Shown here: piece by piece, positions 45,020 through 55,690 of the stretch
Position numbering within the stretch: the first letter of the stretch is position 1
Layout of the letters: each line of letters opens with the position of its first letter
Source: Forficula auricularia
Lineage: Eukaryota > Arthropoda > Insecta > Dermaptera > Forficulidae
Assembly: GCA_024734495.1 (NCBI GenBank)
Contig: JALMQS010000225.1
Location: 18,862,573 to 18,926,572, forward strand
Length of the DNA: 64,000 nt
Reading direction: 5' to 3'
Made by a program: the position numbers and the translations under genes
The notes under the pieces: model-generated
What the model was told of the DNA's origin: nothing
Database searches by the model: none
Seen by the model: only the letters and a program-made list of their open reading frames with translations

Positions 45020-46409
45020 CACTGGTCGGCAACCTTTGGCACGGGTGCCACTTACTGGCACACCGAAGGTTTTTAGGTAGCACATCACAGATAATGACGG
45101 TTATGATACATTTTCCGATATTTTCTGTTGATTTTACATATAAAAATTTATTTATTAATATGAGAAAGATTTTTCACGTTTCAGACGTTTTAATTTCTTA
45201 TATTATGATAGGATTTTTATTTATTTATTTATTTATTTTAGTTCCCTGATACTGGGTATCATGATTTATTTTCTTTATATTTTACAATATTTATAAAAGT
45301 TTCATATGTGATAGTCATCTATGAGTAATATATATATTTATATATGTATTTACAAATCTGTGGACCGTTTATTTTGAAAATGGTGCAAGTTCATTTTTTG
45401 TTATTTCGAGATATATTTCTTTATATTTTACAATATTTATAAAATTATAATGAAAAAATACAAATCTTTATAAAACAATCTTGGAACGTTTATTTTGAAA
45501 CTACACGTTTCAGGAGAATTTCTCCTATAAAGATTTGTATTTTTTCATTATATTAAAAACAATCAATAATTAATTTTTATTTTCTATATACAGTGAAACC
45601 CCTCAAATCCGAACCTCGGAAATCCGAAATCTCGGGAAATCCGAACGCAAAAAAGAGAAACTTATTTATTTAGTCATAAAATAATTATGTATATATCTTA
45701 CATTATAACTTTATTTTAGATAATTAATTGAAAAATTAACAAAGAAGTACAGTTAGCATACCTAACAAAGTGTAAATGTGTCTACAACTCTACATACTTA
45801 TGCCATCCAGGATTGAAAAACAGTAAAAGTTGGATATTGAAATTCTTTAGGTTAATCACTTTGCAAAAACAATGAAATAATAATAGAAACACACAAAATA
45901 TCACTTAATCTTTCACTTGATTTCACTTATCTTCAATTGTCGGAGCTGCTTTCGGCTAATCCGAACAAATTAAAATCCGAACAGACTACAGCCCCAATTA
46001 GCTCTGATTTGAGGGGTTTCACTGTAATTATATATATGGTAAATACACATATTTGTATATATTTTTATATATTTCTCGTGATGAATTAATGAGGACCTTT
46101 GTACTTAATTGACTGTAATTTTATAAATATGAATCAAAGATATTTATATCTAACTAAAGCTGGCGTTAACACACTTTCAAAATTGGACTTGAACCACTTT
46201 CAAAATAAATGGTCCATGTAATATTAGTATTATTTAAAAATGTAATTCCATTTTCACATTAAAGTAGTTAATAATTATTTTAAGACATTTTATTTTATTA
46301 TTGATATAATTGTTTTCTAAAAAAGACACGTTGAGGTGGCACGCACCTGAGGTTTGATTGAATTTTCGTAAAATGTGGCACACTTCCACGAAGCGGTTGC
46401 CGACCACTG
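45020..46409. mobile_element. hAT-like non-autonomous element, 1390 bp including a nested insertion
   Basis: Ends CACTGGTCGGCAACC and (reverse complement of right) CAGTGGTCGGCAACC, a hAT-type terminus; both continue into GTGCCAC/GTGTGCCAC blocks. No matching 8-bp TSD remains. Internal small palindrome around AAATACAAATCTTTATAAA (45452-45545). A pogo-like MITE (45591-46024) is nested inside. No transposase. Confidence 0.7.
45591..46024. mobile_element. pogo/Tigger-like MITE, 434 bp, TA target
   Basis: Perfect 19-bp TIRs CAGTGAAACCCCTCAAATC, flanked by TA at 45589-45590 and 46025-46026. Sub-terminal repeats of AATCCGAA on both sides, typical of pogo/Tigger ends. Nested in the hAT-like element, so younger. 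Confidence 0.9.
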
Positions 46410-46430
46410 TACTAGTCAGTTCTAATTTAT

Positions 46431-46637
46431 AATTAATCCCGAAATAATTGAACCTCGAAAGTTAAATAATATAATCAATACTTTTCTTCTGTTATAGGAG
46501 AGAGAACGCGGGTTCGAGTACTGCCGGGTGCTCTATTTCATTTTAATTCAAAATAATAAAATAATTTCTAAATATGTTGAATTAACATAAGTAATTATTG
46601 ATTATATTATTTAACTTTCGCGGTTCAATTATTTCAG
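46431..46637. repeat. Inverted-repeat element with a tRNA-like B-box in the loop
   Basis: GAAATAATTGAACC...GAAAGTTAAATAATATAATC is mirrored at 46595-46637. The loop holds ACGCGGGTTCGAGTACTGCC, a B-box-like sequence. Could be a foldback formed from a SINE. Confidence 0.5.
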
Positions 46638-47449
46638 AAAAAAAAATTAAAACTAAAATCAAACTTTGTCTATAATTCATCCCAATTACTTAGTTTGTTT
46701 CTTTTAAAGGGTGTATACATATGTGCATGATATTAAATTAAATTTAAAAATTTAATATTATTCAATAGTAAAATGAAAAATAAAAAGTTATAATCGAATT
46801 CAGGAATCAATACTGTGAGATTAGAAGCTTGTTTAGACTATTTTCTCAAATTTGAAACAATTTTCTGTACATTTTCAAGTGTAAGAAAATTGTCTAAGGC
46901 GACTTATGACGTCACGCCATTGATTCTAATATATTTTTTTTTTATTTTTCTATACCTTTCAATACAAAATATTCGTACATATTCATTATTCAACTATTTA
47001 TGTAGGTATATTAAAATTCTAAATTAAAGAATAAAACATACACTCTATTCACTGAATATTGTGAATATCATCAAAAATCTTTATACATTTTTTAAAATTT
47101 TCACTTAAATTTAAAAGCTCAGATAGAATCCACATAAGATAGATTGATTAGTGAATCATTTTTTTTAGTTGATATTTTTTTAAAATTCTCTTTTGAAAAA
47201 ATATTTTACAATATATACTTTTTATATATTATATTTATATTTCGCTTAAAACTATATGATATAAAATGAGTTTTGATATATTGGAAACATATCGGACGAT
47301 AAAAGCTCTAATCCGTGAGCTTTTTTTTAGTAAAGTTTTATTTATATTATCACCATCCTTCGATTTAGAGTCACAGCCATTCTCTTTATTCTTCATCACT
47401 TTTCTAAATCGATTTCAGGATCTTTTTCTTTAGATCCTGAGGCCTCTGG

Positions 47450-47628
47450 TTATTCAACAAGTACGTCTCGATGTCTAAAGATACCAGAGAAAAATTGACT
47501 AAATAATTTTCCAATATATTGATCTTGTGTTAATGGGAAAATGCCCTCCATGAAACCAATATGACCTCCTCTTGAAGTGACTGCTATGGCCACATGTTGA
47601 GTACGCCGTGCAGCATCCATTGGTATTC
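47450..47628 (-). CDS. ABHD1/ABHD3-type alpha/beta hydrolase, last coding exon
   Basis: Final exon of a minus-strand gene. The acceptor is TTTTACTTAG (47629 upward). The frame begins with the last two bases of a split Gly codon and runs 59 codons including the stop TAA at 47450-47452. Key text: IPMDAARRTQHVAIAVTSRG, then GGHIGFMEG, which holds the catalytic His of this family, and IGKLFSQFFSGIF near the end. It would form the last strand and helix of the hydrolase fold. Related ABHD3 enzymes act on phospholipids, but the substrate here is not known. The exon is intact and its phase fits exon 51920-52085. The orthology level (ABHD1 or ABHD3) is uncertain. Confidence 0.93.
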
Positions 47629-47714
47629 CTAAGTAAAACAGAAAAGAAAATGTGATTATGATATTTTAGAAATAATATAAATAAATAGAAAATAATTTAT
47701 CGCAATAATTTTTA

Positions 47715-48880
47715 TAAAAAAAATAAAAATAAAACCGACTTCAAAAACATTAAATTCAACAAATAAAATAATAAGAACTCAAAAATCAAATAAAATGCAC
47801 TAAAAGATATAAAATAATTATCTAATTTAGTTACAACTAAACGACGAAATTTTTACATGAAATCACTTTTTGAAGTCGGTGCTAAACAAACTATATAAGT
47901 GAGCTAACCCGCCAAACGTACTAAGTAAGATCCGTCGAGTTCGATTCATAAAATGTATTATGTCTGGCACCGACTTCAAAAAGTGATTTCATGTTAATAT
48001 GTATTTCGTCGTTTAGTTGTAACTAAATCAATTATTTTATAGCTTTTAGTGCATATTATTCTCTACTTATGTGCTGTCTAAATGGGCTTTGTTCCCGGTG
48101 ACATTAAATAAATAAAAAAAAGTGCATTTTATTTCATTTTTGAGTTCTTATTATTTTATTTGTTGAATTTAATTTTTGTGAAGTCGGTTTTATTATTTTT
48201 TTTTATATAAATTATTTTTATTTTTCTCTTTTTAGTGATGTTATTAATAGTGACTTAAGATAATACTTTGTATGCATCTCGTAAGAGACAGATTCGGGCG
48301 AAGGAATCAGAAAATGATAATAAAATTCAATTCATAAATATAGAAAATTCTCTCGAAACGTTTACGGGTTTTAAATGAATGTTTTAAGATTTTTTGTTCA
48401 TAAAAGATTTTATTTATTATAATTTCGATTATTTGCTCATAAGAATTGAAGATTTACGTTATTTCGTCATTGGTCATATCATCAGAACTTGTCCAAATTA
48501 TTATGGGACCACCCCTAAGGTACCCTCTTTCCAATAAATAAAGAATAATCGAAATCGGTTCACGTGGCAAAAAGTTCTCGCTGAACATACATCAAATAAA
48601 TAAATAAATAAATAGTTTGGTATGTTGACTGTTTTGGAGATATACTGATCCAAACGCAGAAAGAATGATCAAAATCGGTTCATAAACAAAGAAGTTATGC
48701 CTGAACAAACATAACAAAAAAGGTCCAAAAAAACGGGACCAATTGGAAACTAGACTGAACCCAATGCAAAAATCATCAAAATCGGTTCACAATTGGCGAA
48801 GATATCAGGTAACATAGACACACAAAAAAAAATCCATTCGAATTGAGAACCTCCTCCTTTTTTGAAGTGGGTTAAAAATT
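47715..48880. mobile_element. Foldback transposon, copy 2, with a 66-bp LINE tail inside
   Basis: Same family as 40750-41835: ACCGACTTCAAAAACATTAA arms, AAATCACTTTTTGAAGTCGG, tail phrases ATCGAAATCGGTTCACGTGG and ATCAAAATCGGTTCA, and the end TTTTTTGAAGTGGGTTAAAA. Lies in the last intron of the hydrolase gene. The right arm is interrupted at 48055-48120. Confidence 0.65.
48055..48120 (+). mobile_element. Extremely truncated LINE/SINE 3' end, 66 bp, 7-bp TSD
   Basis: AGTGCAT at 48048-48054 and 48121-48127 flank a short segment ending AAATAAATAAAAAAA. The mate arm of the host foldback (47790s) is uninterrupted here, which proves the insertion. Confidence 0.7.
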
Positions 48881-49779
48881 AAATTTATTTTGTGTGAAAA
48901 ATAAACTTTGAAGTTTGAAGAATATAAATTAAATTTGAATAATTCTTTTTAGTCTTCTCTCAATACTTTAATGGAATTCGGGACAGCTTATCTATCTGTT
49001 TGGTCTTCGAAAAAAATCTTTTGTATTTCTGTATAGTGACAACGTCTGCCTATTAAATTTTTTAATAAAAAAAATTGTCAATAATGAGGCTAATTTCGAA
49101 ATAAAAATCTTTGTTTTGATAATATTAATAAAAAGAATATTGATATAAATTTTTCTCATTATAAAAACACTTATTTAACACAAAAACGATTTCAAGAAAT
49201 AGAGTTGGAATTCTACACTAGTGTTTATGTTATATTCTGTTGGCTGCAAATAACTTTTTATTTTTTACATTTATGAATTACTAATTAACTAGACTGTCAA
49301 ATCTATTGAAAAATGTATCATTCGATTCATAAAAGTTGAATTATTGATCTGTATAAATTTGTTAAAAATGGTGTAATTTGTATAGAAGTTATATCCCTTT
49401 AAAAAGCTCGATCCATTTACTTCCATGTTAAAAGGACAATTTCCAATAATTTATTTCTCGGTAATAGGACAAACGATCAACTTCAAATTTCGGGAATTAA
49501 TATTTAATACATCATTGATAATACATTTTATTAAAAAATTGTCACAAATGCCATTAAAGTACCTACACATATAAAGAGTCTTTAAAAATACCTAATTTAT
49601 TTGTTTGTTTCCCAATTTAAATCCATAGTAAGTTTTATATACAGCATAATCGAATTAATATCATCATATTCATCATACAATCCACGTGTTTGTCCATGAT
49701 TATTATTAATATTTTAAATATTCCCTCTATTATTACTTAGATGCGTTATAACGCAGTAGTTTTAATTGTTTAATTTATC
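48881..49779. other. Intronic AT-rich sequence, no feature seen
   Basis: Lies within the last intron of the hydrolase gene. No further exon or repeat border recognised. Confidence 0.5.
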
Positions 49780-49793
49780 CTTTCAGATAAGTT

Positions 49794-49979
49794 TTACTTA
49801 TGGAAAGTGGTGTAGGTTTTAGGTGAAACATGATGTTAGTTAATAGAGTAAAATGTGTGTAGTTTCACAGTGAATGAATCCTGATGATGGACTAATAATC
49901 CGAAATATATTGAGTTTGTATAAACCTCTTTGAGTTTTATTTCATTCACTGTGAAACTACACACTCTTTACTCTATTAA
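49794..49979. mobile_element. Short foldback element, 186 bp, with 14-bp TSD and hammerhead-like motif
   Basis: CTTTCAGATAAGTT at 49780-49793 and 49980-49993. Arms GTGTAGTTTCACAGTGAATG and complement near 49950. Plus-strand motif at 49881-49906: CTGATGA, T, GGA, seven-base loop, TCC, GAAAT. Intronic. Confidence 0.8.
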
Positions 49980-49993
49980 CTTTCAGATAAGTT

Positions 49994-50900
49994 CTGGATT
50001 TAAGTGATTATAGATTTAATTCTTGAAATTTCTAGGGTTGCTAATTTTGTAAATTACTATTATTTTTAATTTTTAATTCATCATACAGTTTCGCTCCCCA
50101 CTATTAGAGCATCTCAGTAGTAAATGCTGAATTAGTCAGGATATTGTCAATATAAACACTTCATCATTTTTCATTTGTTTTCAAAGATATACATTCATAC
50201 ATAGACAATCCTTCTTCTTTTAGTTGATTATAATATCTTGTTTTTTCTGTCTAATATGGTATTAAAATAATAATAATCAAAAAATACGAACGCTTGTTTA
50301 TTATTATTTTCTTGTCTATTATTTACTTTTAAATGTATAATAGTATGACTTCTACATAATTATGACATCAGTCATTCCATGACATTTGTCAAAGCGGATA
50401 TCATTATTGTACATTAACTGTTATTTGCTTAAAAACTATCGTTAGAATCAGTAGGTATATTTTGTGTGGTCCGAGTCAATTTTATTTCTTCAAATATGGC
50501 CCAAAGGTTTGACACCCCTGCTCTAAAATATCGTATATGGAGATATATTATTTATAAATGAAAAAATTTAATCTGAAATCATCTAGATTAGTTTAAAGAA
50601 ATATTCTTATCAAATTGCACAAGGTTTCAACCTCTCGTTATCAAGTGATAGGAAGCCCTATCTAAGCACTATCTATATCTAATCCCCTTCCGTCCTACCG
50701 ACCCTATCATTCCCCACTGGACCTACCTACGATCTTCATCCACCATGCCAACTCTATTCATACCCTCTGGTCTCTCTCCTTTTCCCCTAACTCTGATCAC
50801 CATTCGAACCCCATGAACCAGGGTGGAGGATTAAAATTTTGCATACTATCAATAGAAAAATAATTAAACCTCCTCCCGGGCTGGTAGGGTTCGGAGCAGT
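49994..50900. other. Intronic sequence, mostly unassigned
   Basis: At 50488-50512 a hAT-like terminus in reverse (GGTTTGACACCCCTG) without a partner. 50680-50830 is less AT-rich but shows no open exon. Confidence 0.4.
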
Positions 50901-50902
50901 GG

Positions 50903-51745
50903 GGTAGCCAGAAAATTTTCATGGGGAGGGGGGGTCAATCCACAAAGCAAAATATTTAGTGGGAATTTTTTTTAATAAAACTTAAGAGCTATCAGATCTT
51001 TATAGTCCAGTTAAATTGTGTTTTTACCCGTAAAGTTTTGAGGCAGTTATAGTTTCTTCGACCCTTTATGTTTTTGGCGTGGTGAATCCTAATCTGAGGT
51101 TTGCTAACAAAATTTCGTGACGGAACATTGTCAAAAATGGAAAAAAAATTATAAAATCTCATTTTTTGGCGGTTTTTTGCTTATAACTCAAAAACTATAA
51201 ACTTTTCTTAAATAACCTCCCTATTCAAAATTAAAGTTCATAAAATTTCATCATTTAGGTTTTTTCTCTGACCAACTGTTCAGACTCAAGCGCTAGTTGA
51301 AAATTGGCGTATTTTTTCTGTTTCCGTAAATGCCAAAAACTCGCACTTTTTTCGATTTTTCCCATCTTGACCATGAAAGAGCACGTTTTCGACAAAGACC
51401 ACTCTATACATTTTAAACTAGATTAATTTTGATACAATGGAAACAATTTTTTATCTTAATTGGATAATGGGAACCAGTGCCGCAATGAGCTTGAATTTTT
51501 GGAAAACTGCAGTTTTTCATAAAATGAAAACCACTCATCCTAGAAACCTGATTTCTATCTCATTCTCTAGAAAATTTTGTTGACTTAAACGTTTATTACG
51601 CCTCTGGTTCGAAGGTTGATCATAGTTGGAAGGGCGTTAGTGGGTGAGAAGAGAGTTCAGAGGAATTTATAAGGTTGGTGGAATGGAGGGCGATTAAAGG
51701 CAGGGAGACTGGGGTCCAGGGGGCGAAGTCCCATGGCTAGCAAGA
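50903..51745. mobile_element. Possible DNA-transposon relic with G-rich ends
   Basis: Begins CAGTGGGGTAGCCAG followed by a G-rich run (GGGGAGGGGGGG), and near 51718-51738 has GGGGGCGAAGTCCCATGGCTA. CAGTGGCGTAGCCAG-type starts with G-runs are common at invertebrate transposon ends. TIR pairing is weak and no TSD is seen. Confidence 0.35.
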
Positions 51746-51819
51746 AGCCCGCCGAAGGCAGGAGTCACAGGTAGTTATAAACAAATACGATATGCAATTA
51801 ACTTAAAATTGTATTTTTT

Positions 51820-51900
51820 ACATTAAATTGAAAGTTTTTGTGGCGAGGATATCATAATTTTTATATATTGAAGGAGATAAACTCTTTTATTGTCTCCTTC
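51820..51900. mobile_element. 81-bp foldback-family insertion with 13-bp TSD beside a splice donor
   Basis: AATTGTATTTTTT at 51807-51819 and 51901-51913. The body starts ACATTAAATTGAAAGTTTTT and contains TTATATATTGAAGGAGATAA and TATTGTCTCCTTC, the ends of the foldback family. The right TSD copy ends immediately before the donor (51914-51919) of the hydrolase exon. Confidence 0.75.
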
Positions 51901-51919
51901 AATTGTATTTTTTGCTTAC

Positions 51920-52085
51920 CATTTACAGGCTGAAACGGATCATCCGCTGCGCTAAGGCACAGAGTAGGTATCCGCATCCGATCTAGTTTATTATGTAATG
52001 TAGCTTGAGTATAGTAATCTTCAACATCCCGATAACCGAATTGTTTTACTGTGAATGTCGAATCAAATTCTCGGATAGTTTGACT
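51920..52085 (-). CDS. ABHD1/ABHD3-type hydrolase, penultimate exon (catalytic Asp)
   Basis: Acceptor TTTTTTCAG (52086 upward) and donor GTAAGC (51919-51914). Starts in phase 0 and is 166 bases long, leaving one base of a Gly codon completed by the last exon. It reads SQTIREFDSTFTVKQFGYRD, then YYTQATLHNKLDRM, then IPTLCLSAADDPFQP. The IREFD..FT...FGY and LDR...PTLC...DDPF blocks are characteristic of the ABHD1/2/3 subfamily. The second Asp of ADDPF is the likely acid of the catalytic triad. No frame damage. A foldback insertion lies just inside the downstream intron. Confidence 0.95.
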
Positions 52086-52628
52086 CTGAAAAAATAATAC
52101 AATAATAATGGAATTAATGAAAAATTGATCATCAACTTAAACAAATCAGATGAGAGTGTTATCTACTTATACCGATTTGTCAAGAATAATTTATAATATA
52201 TGTCTGAAGGGCTGTGTCCACCCCCTCGTAAATCAAATCCGAGCACCGAAAATAGCATTTCGGGCCAAATGTTTTTAAATATTTATATATCAGTGGCGGT
52301 TGGTGACTTTTCAACCTGGGGATGCTGTCAAAAAAGTACCCTTCATTTTTTGAAATTTTATTTTAATATTCGAAAGAAATTAAATTTTGTGACTTAAACT
52401 CCGAGATTGAAATCGGCCATCTTCCACAATGAATCAACCTGTCCTATAAGAAAATCTTAAATTTCTCCTAATTCTATTGTTATAAACAAGCTATTACTTG
52501 TCTATAGCACTCTTAGTTATTTCCGATCTTATATATTATATTGAGAGCTGGTAGAAATGGATTAGTCCAAAAAATCTCGAATTATCTTTATTTATTCTTT
52601 TTTGTATGATTTCTCTTTTAATAGATCC

Positions 52629-54292
52629 TGATGCGTACAACGCTTACTTGATGTATTGTTAATCGTTCTATTGTTTGTATTGATATTTATATGTTGATGT
52701 TGTTGTTAAATAAATGTTTTTTAATGAGATTACGAGTTCTTAATTAATATAATCGTAATATTGGCGCCCGAACAATGTGAAAATGATAAGAAAACCTAGT
52801 AGATCACTAGCGAAGAGGAATAAGAAAAATGATTTTGCGAATATGGAAATAACGAGGGGGAGATATCGAAGATCAAGGATGATATAAAAAAGGTGAGCAT
52901 AGAGTAATGGATTTGGGAGAGGAGGTGAATAAATTAAAAAATGAATTCGAAAAAATAATAAAAAAATTAAAAGATGATTTGGAAGAGGAAAAAAACAAGA
53001 GGATAGAGTTGGAAGAAATAATAAAAAGGAAGGAAAATTCGGAAAAGAGAAGTGATTTCGAGATTAATAGGAATATTCAATTAGAAGACGTGGGAAAATT
53101 CCTTCCGGTGTTTAGAGCTCTCCCAGAGGAAGATCCGAAGTTATTTTTAAAAAAGGTCGAGAATACTCTATTAAAATATAAAGTACCGGAAGATGTTTGG
53201 CTCATGGTGGTTTGGGATCAGTTGTTAGATAAGGCCAAAACATGGTGGCGGAGTGGTGAAACAATTTCCAGCGTTGGATTGGAAAGATTTTAAAATGAAA
53301 TTTCTTCGAGAATACGATACTTTAATCGTAGTCTCAAAGTTAAAGGTTATGTTTTATGAGGAGAAACAGAGAAGGGACGAACCTATAAGGTTATTTATTG
53401 AGAATAAGATGGCTTTATATAAGAGAGTTTTTTCCGGACGAAGATGCTGGTTCAATCCTGCAAGTTTTAGTGGAGATGATTACTCCACGTATTAGATCGT
53501 CCATTAGGGGAATGAAATTCACTGATATTGAAGGGTTTATGCAGACGGTAGAAGGAATAGAAAGGGATTTAAAGGATGTGGATAAAGAAGAAGTCGAGTC
53601 CCACTCAGGATAGAAGTTGCATTCAGGATAGATGTTTTTGTGGATTCTGTAGGCGGGAAGGACATGGGAAGAGACTTTGCTTCAAGAAGGGAAACCAGTG
53701 GAGGGGCAAGGAAAAGGGGAGTTTCTTGTCCAAAAAGCAGTAGAATTCCTAGAAAGTAAAAATAGAAAGTGAGAGCTCTAGTCATATTATTTGTTGTGAG
53801 AATAAATTTTCGCAAATCATTCGGCCATCAATGGAATTACAAATAGAGGAAAGTAGAAGGGCATTAACTAATGAAGATGATTTAATTCACGTACTGGTTG
53901 AAGGAAGTCAAGGAGGATGAGTTGAATATAATGGAAGAGGAGAAACTAGATGCTGGTCAGATGAAATTAAATCATAATAAGGAAGGAGTTACTTCATCAA
54001 ATAAAATTATATTTAGAAGAATCGATGGATGGAGCAAAAATTATTGAAAACTAGTCAAGAAAGGGGAAGGTTAGTTAAATATCATTCGAGTTATTTTAAA
54101 CCTAGGAAGAAAGAAAGAATGATCCTGTAGAAGCTGCGTCCGCGTTCTAAGGAGGAGAATTGATGCGTACAACGCTTACTTGATGTATTGTTAATCGTTC
54201 TATTGTTTGTATTGATATTTATATGTTGATGTTGTTGTTAAATTAATGTTTTTTAATGAGATTACGAGTTCTTAATTAATATGATCGTAATA
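52629..54292 (+). mobile_element. Gag-only LTR retrotransposon with 132-bp LTRs (TR-GAG-like)
   Basis: LTRs at 52629-52760 and 54161-54292 (TGATGCGTACAACGC...ATCGTAATA) differ at only two or three bases. TSD ATCC (52625-52628, 54293-54296). The primer-binding site TTGGCGCCCGAAC directly follows the 5' LTR and is complementary to a tRNA-Lys-type 3' end. The polypurine tract AAGGAGGAGAAT precedes the 3' LTR. Inside there is a gag region and only a scrap of what may be the very end of pol (SYFKPRKKERM near 54090). Reverse transcriptase and integrase are absent, so it moved with proteins from a relative. Very short LTRs and high LTR identity point to a recent insertion. Confidence 0.88.
52907..53745 (+). 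pseudogene. Retrotransposon gag with CCHC zinc knuckle, two or three frame breaks
   Basis: Starts MDLGEEVNKLKNEF with a coiled coil over the first about 45 residues (KKLKDDLEEEKNKRIELEEI). The capsid-like region follows: FLPVFRALPEEDPKLFLKKV, then VWDQLLDKAKTWW. The frame changes at about 53255 into FPALDWKDFKMKFLREYDT and again near 53400-53430 into ILQVLVEMITPRIRSSIRG and TDIEGFMQTVEGI. After a stop near 53610 comes CGFCRREGHGKRLC (about 53640-53690), a C-x2-C-x4-H-x4-C nucleic-acid-binding knuckle. The domain order is that of Ty3/gypsy-type gag. The breaks are single-base events in an otherwise fresh element. Confidence 0.8.
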
Positions 54293-54667
54293 ATCCCCAG
54301 CGAGAACAATTTTTATTCTACTAAAACTTGTCTGTACTTGTCTTTGACATGCTTGAATTGGAAGATACACCAGGCAGGGAACCTTCTTTCAGCACCCTTT
54401 TCGGAAAATCTTTCAGTTTAATTGCCCCTTGAAACTAGGCAACAATTTTATTTTTTTCGATAACCAATATACATACTTTTCAAAATAAAAAAAAATTTCT
54501 ATAGAAATATTAACGGATAATAATTTGAAAATTTAAAGATCCTCCTCAAAGTCGACATTTTAGATTTATGAACATACTTTAAATGTTTGAAATTTTATGG
54601 ATGCGCCGCATCCACAGCATCCATGGACCGCACGCCACTGTTATATATGTATATATATTTTTGTGGT

Positions 54668-54674
54668 TTTATGA

Positions 54675-54708
<34 letters not shown>

Positions 54709-54778
54709 GTTTAGGGGACAAATTTTTGCTGAGAGCCGGGCTTGAACCCGGGCTAGCTGATTCGTGGGGTAGGAAAAT
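54668..54778 (-). mobile_element. SINE fragment with (CA)n tail
   Basis: On the minus strand, CTAGCCCGGGTTCAAGCCCG (B-box GGTTCAAGCCC) leads through TTTGTCCCCTAAACCAATTT to a (CA)n run (TG repeat on the plus strand, 54674-54702). The A-box part is missing. It ends only about 20 bases from the hydrolase exon at 54795. Confidence 0.6.
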
Positions 54779-54794
54779 ATTTTTTCAAATTTAC

Positions 54795-54843
54795 CTTTAA
54801 AACTGTTTCAAGGTTATAAAGATGTTGATGTTTAGATGGGAAT
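54795..54843 (-). CDS. ABHD1/ABHD3-type hydrolase, short internal exon
   Basis: 49-base exon between acceptor TTTTTTCAG (54844 upward) and donor GTAAAT (54794 downward). One base completes the Glu codon begun in exon 55232-55411; then 16 codons read FPSKHQHLYNLETVLK and end on a codon boundary, exactly as needed for exon 51920-52085. The segment corresponds to the cap region between the LNRHLA block and the IREFD block, which is variable in this family. Phase agreement on both sides is the main evidence. Confidence 0.88.
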
Positions 54844-55231
54844 CTGAAAAAAGATAACATATTACTTGGGAAAACTTAAATAATGTAAGTGTTCTAATTC
54901 GTAATTCGTATAGATTATTAAAAGTTCCAATTAAAATTTTATTTTATTAAATTGTTTTTTGGCATTGGGTATAAGAAAATTAATTAAATTACTTTCTATT
55001 AAACAAAAAAAATTTTTTAATTAATTTCTTCACTGGAATTTACTCAAAACTCCTCAGATATACATACATATTTCAATTCTTTATTTATTCGTTTTAAAAT
55101 ATCTGAAACCTGGAGAGAAATCATTTTCAAGCATAATTCTTTCTGACTGTATATTTAAATTTTAAATATTTAATTAAAATTTAACCAAAATGTGCGCTTG
55201 CTAAATTGAATTGCAAATCATTTGGACTTAC

Positions 55232-55411
55232 TCTTTAACAGTATTACAAAGACTGTAGGCGAGATGTCTGTTGAGGAGTCGGTTGAGCCAGGGCCTTTCA
55301 ATACTTTCAGTCCCAATAAATACATTCCACGGGACGGAGATAATCATAGCACCTTTTAACTTCTTGCGTGCTTCCGCCTCTTGTTCCGCAAGATAATTTC
55401 CGAGTATTAAT
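55232..55411 (-). CDS. ABHD1/ABHD3-type hydrolase, internal exon
   Basis: 180-base exon, acceptor TATTCATAG (55412 upward) and donor GTAAGT (55231 downward). Starts with one base completing the second Gly of the nucleophile elbow, then LILGNYLAEQEAEARKKLKG, AMIISVPWNVFIGTESIERP and WLNRLLNRHLAYSLCNTV. These are textbook ABHD1/3 blocks (LGNYL, SVPWNVF.G..S+E, LNRHLA). Ends with two bases of a Glu codon. No damage. The long region before it on the gene strand (to 58108) is an intron with a SINE and other repeats. Confidence 0.95.
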
Positions 55412-55508
55412 CTATGAATAAAAATAATAATAATCATCATAATGAGCAAAGGATATATTTTCTTAAAAGAAAGATCGGATTATTGGATTATTATTTAAGA
55501 ATAAAATT

Positions 55509-55690
55509 GGGGGGTCGGGTAGGCTAGGCGGTAGCATGTCAGCCAGCTAACCAAGAGGACCCGAGTTCGAATCCGACTCGAGGCATCCGGCTAAAATCTG
55601 ACCCCCGAGGTAGAGACAAATTTGAATAAAATAAATAGTATCGTAAATGGCTTATGGCTAGAAAGGCCGATGGAGCTGCGAAATGAGCTC
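55509..55690 (+). mobile_element. tRNA-derived SINE (third family member)
   Basis: TAGGCTAGGCGGTAGCATG (A-box) and CCGAGTTCGAATCCGACTCG (B-box) form a convincing tRNA-like head. The 3' part TAGTATCGTAAATGGCTTAT is shared with the SINEs at 36661 and 37025, although the heads differ. Ends in an A-run. Intronic. Confidence 0.85.

Larger units (their letters stand above)
52291..54640. mobile_element. hAT-like MITE with 8-bp TSD, carrying a nested LTR element
   Basis: TTATATAT at 52283-52290 and 54641-54648. Ends CAGTGGCGGTTGG and (reverse complement of right) CAGTGGCGTGCGG; both sides have GATGCTGT nearby. Eight-base duplication and CAG(T)G ends fit hAT. Without the nested 1664-bp element and its 4-bp TSD, the MITE is about 680 bp. 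Intronic in the hydrolase gene. Confidence 0.8.

Noticed and set aside
54721..54775. tRNA gene suggested by the B-box GGTTCAAGCCC
   Set aside because: Only the 3' half is present and it continues into SINE body and a (CA)n tail.
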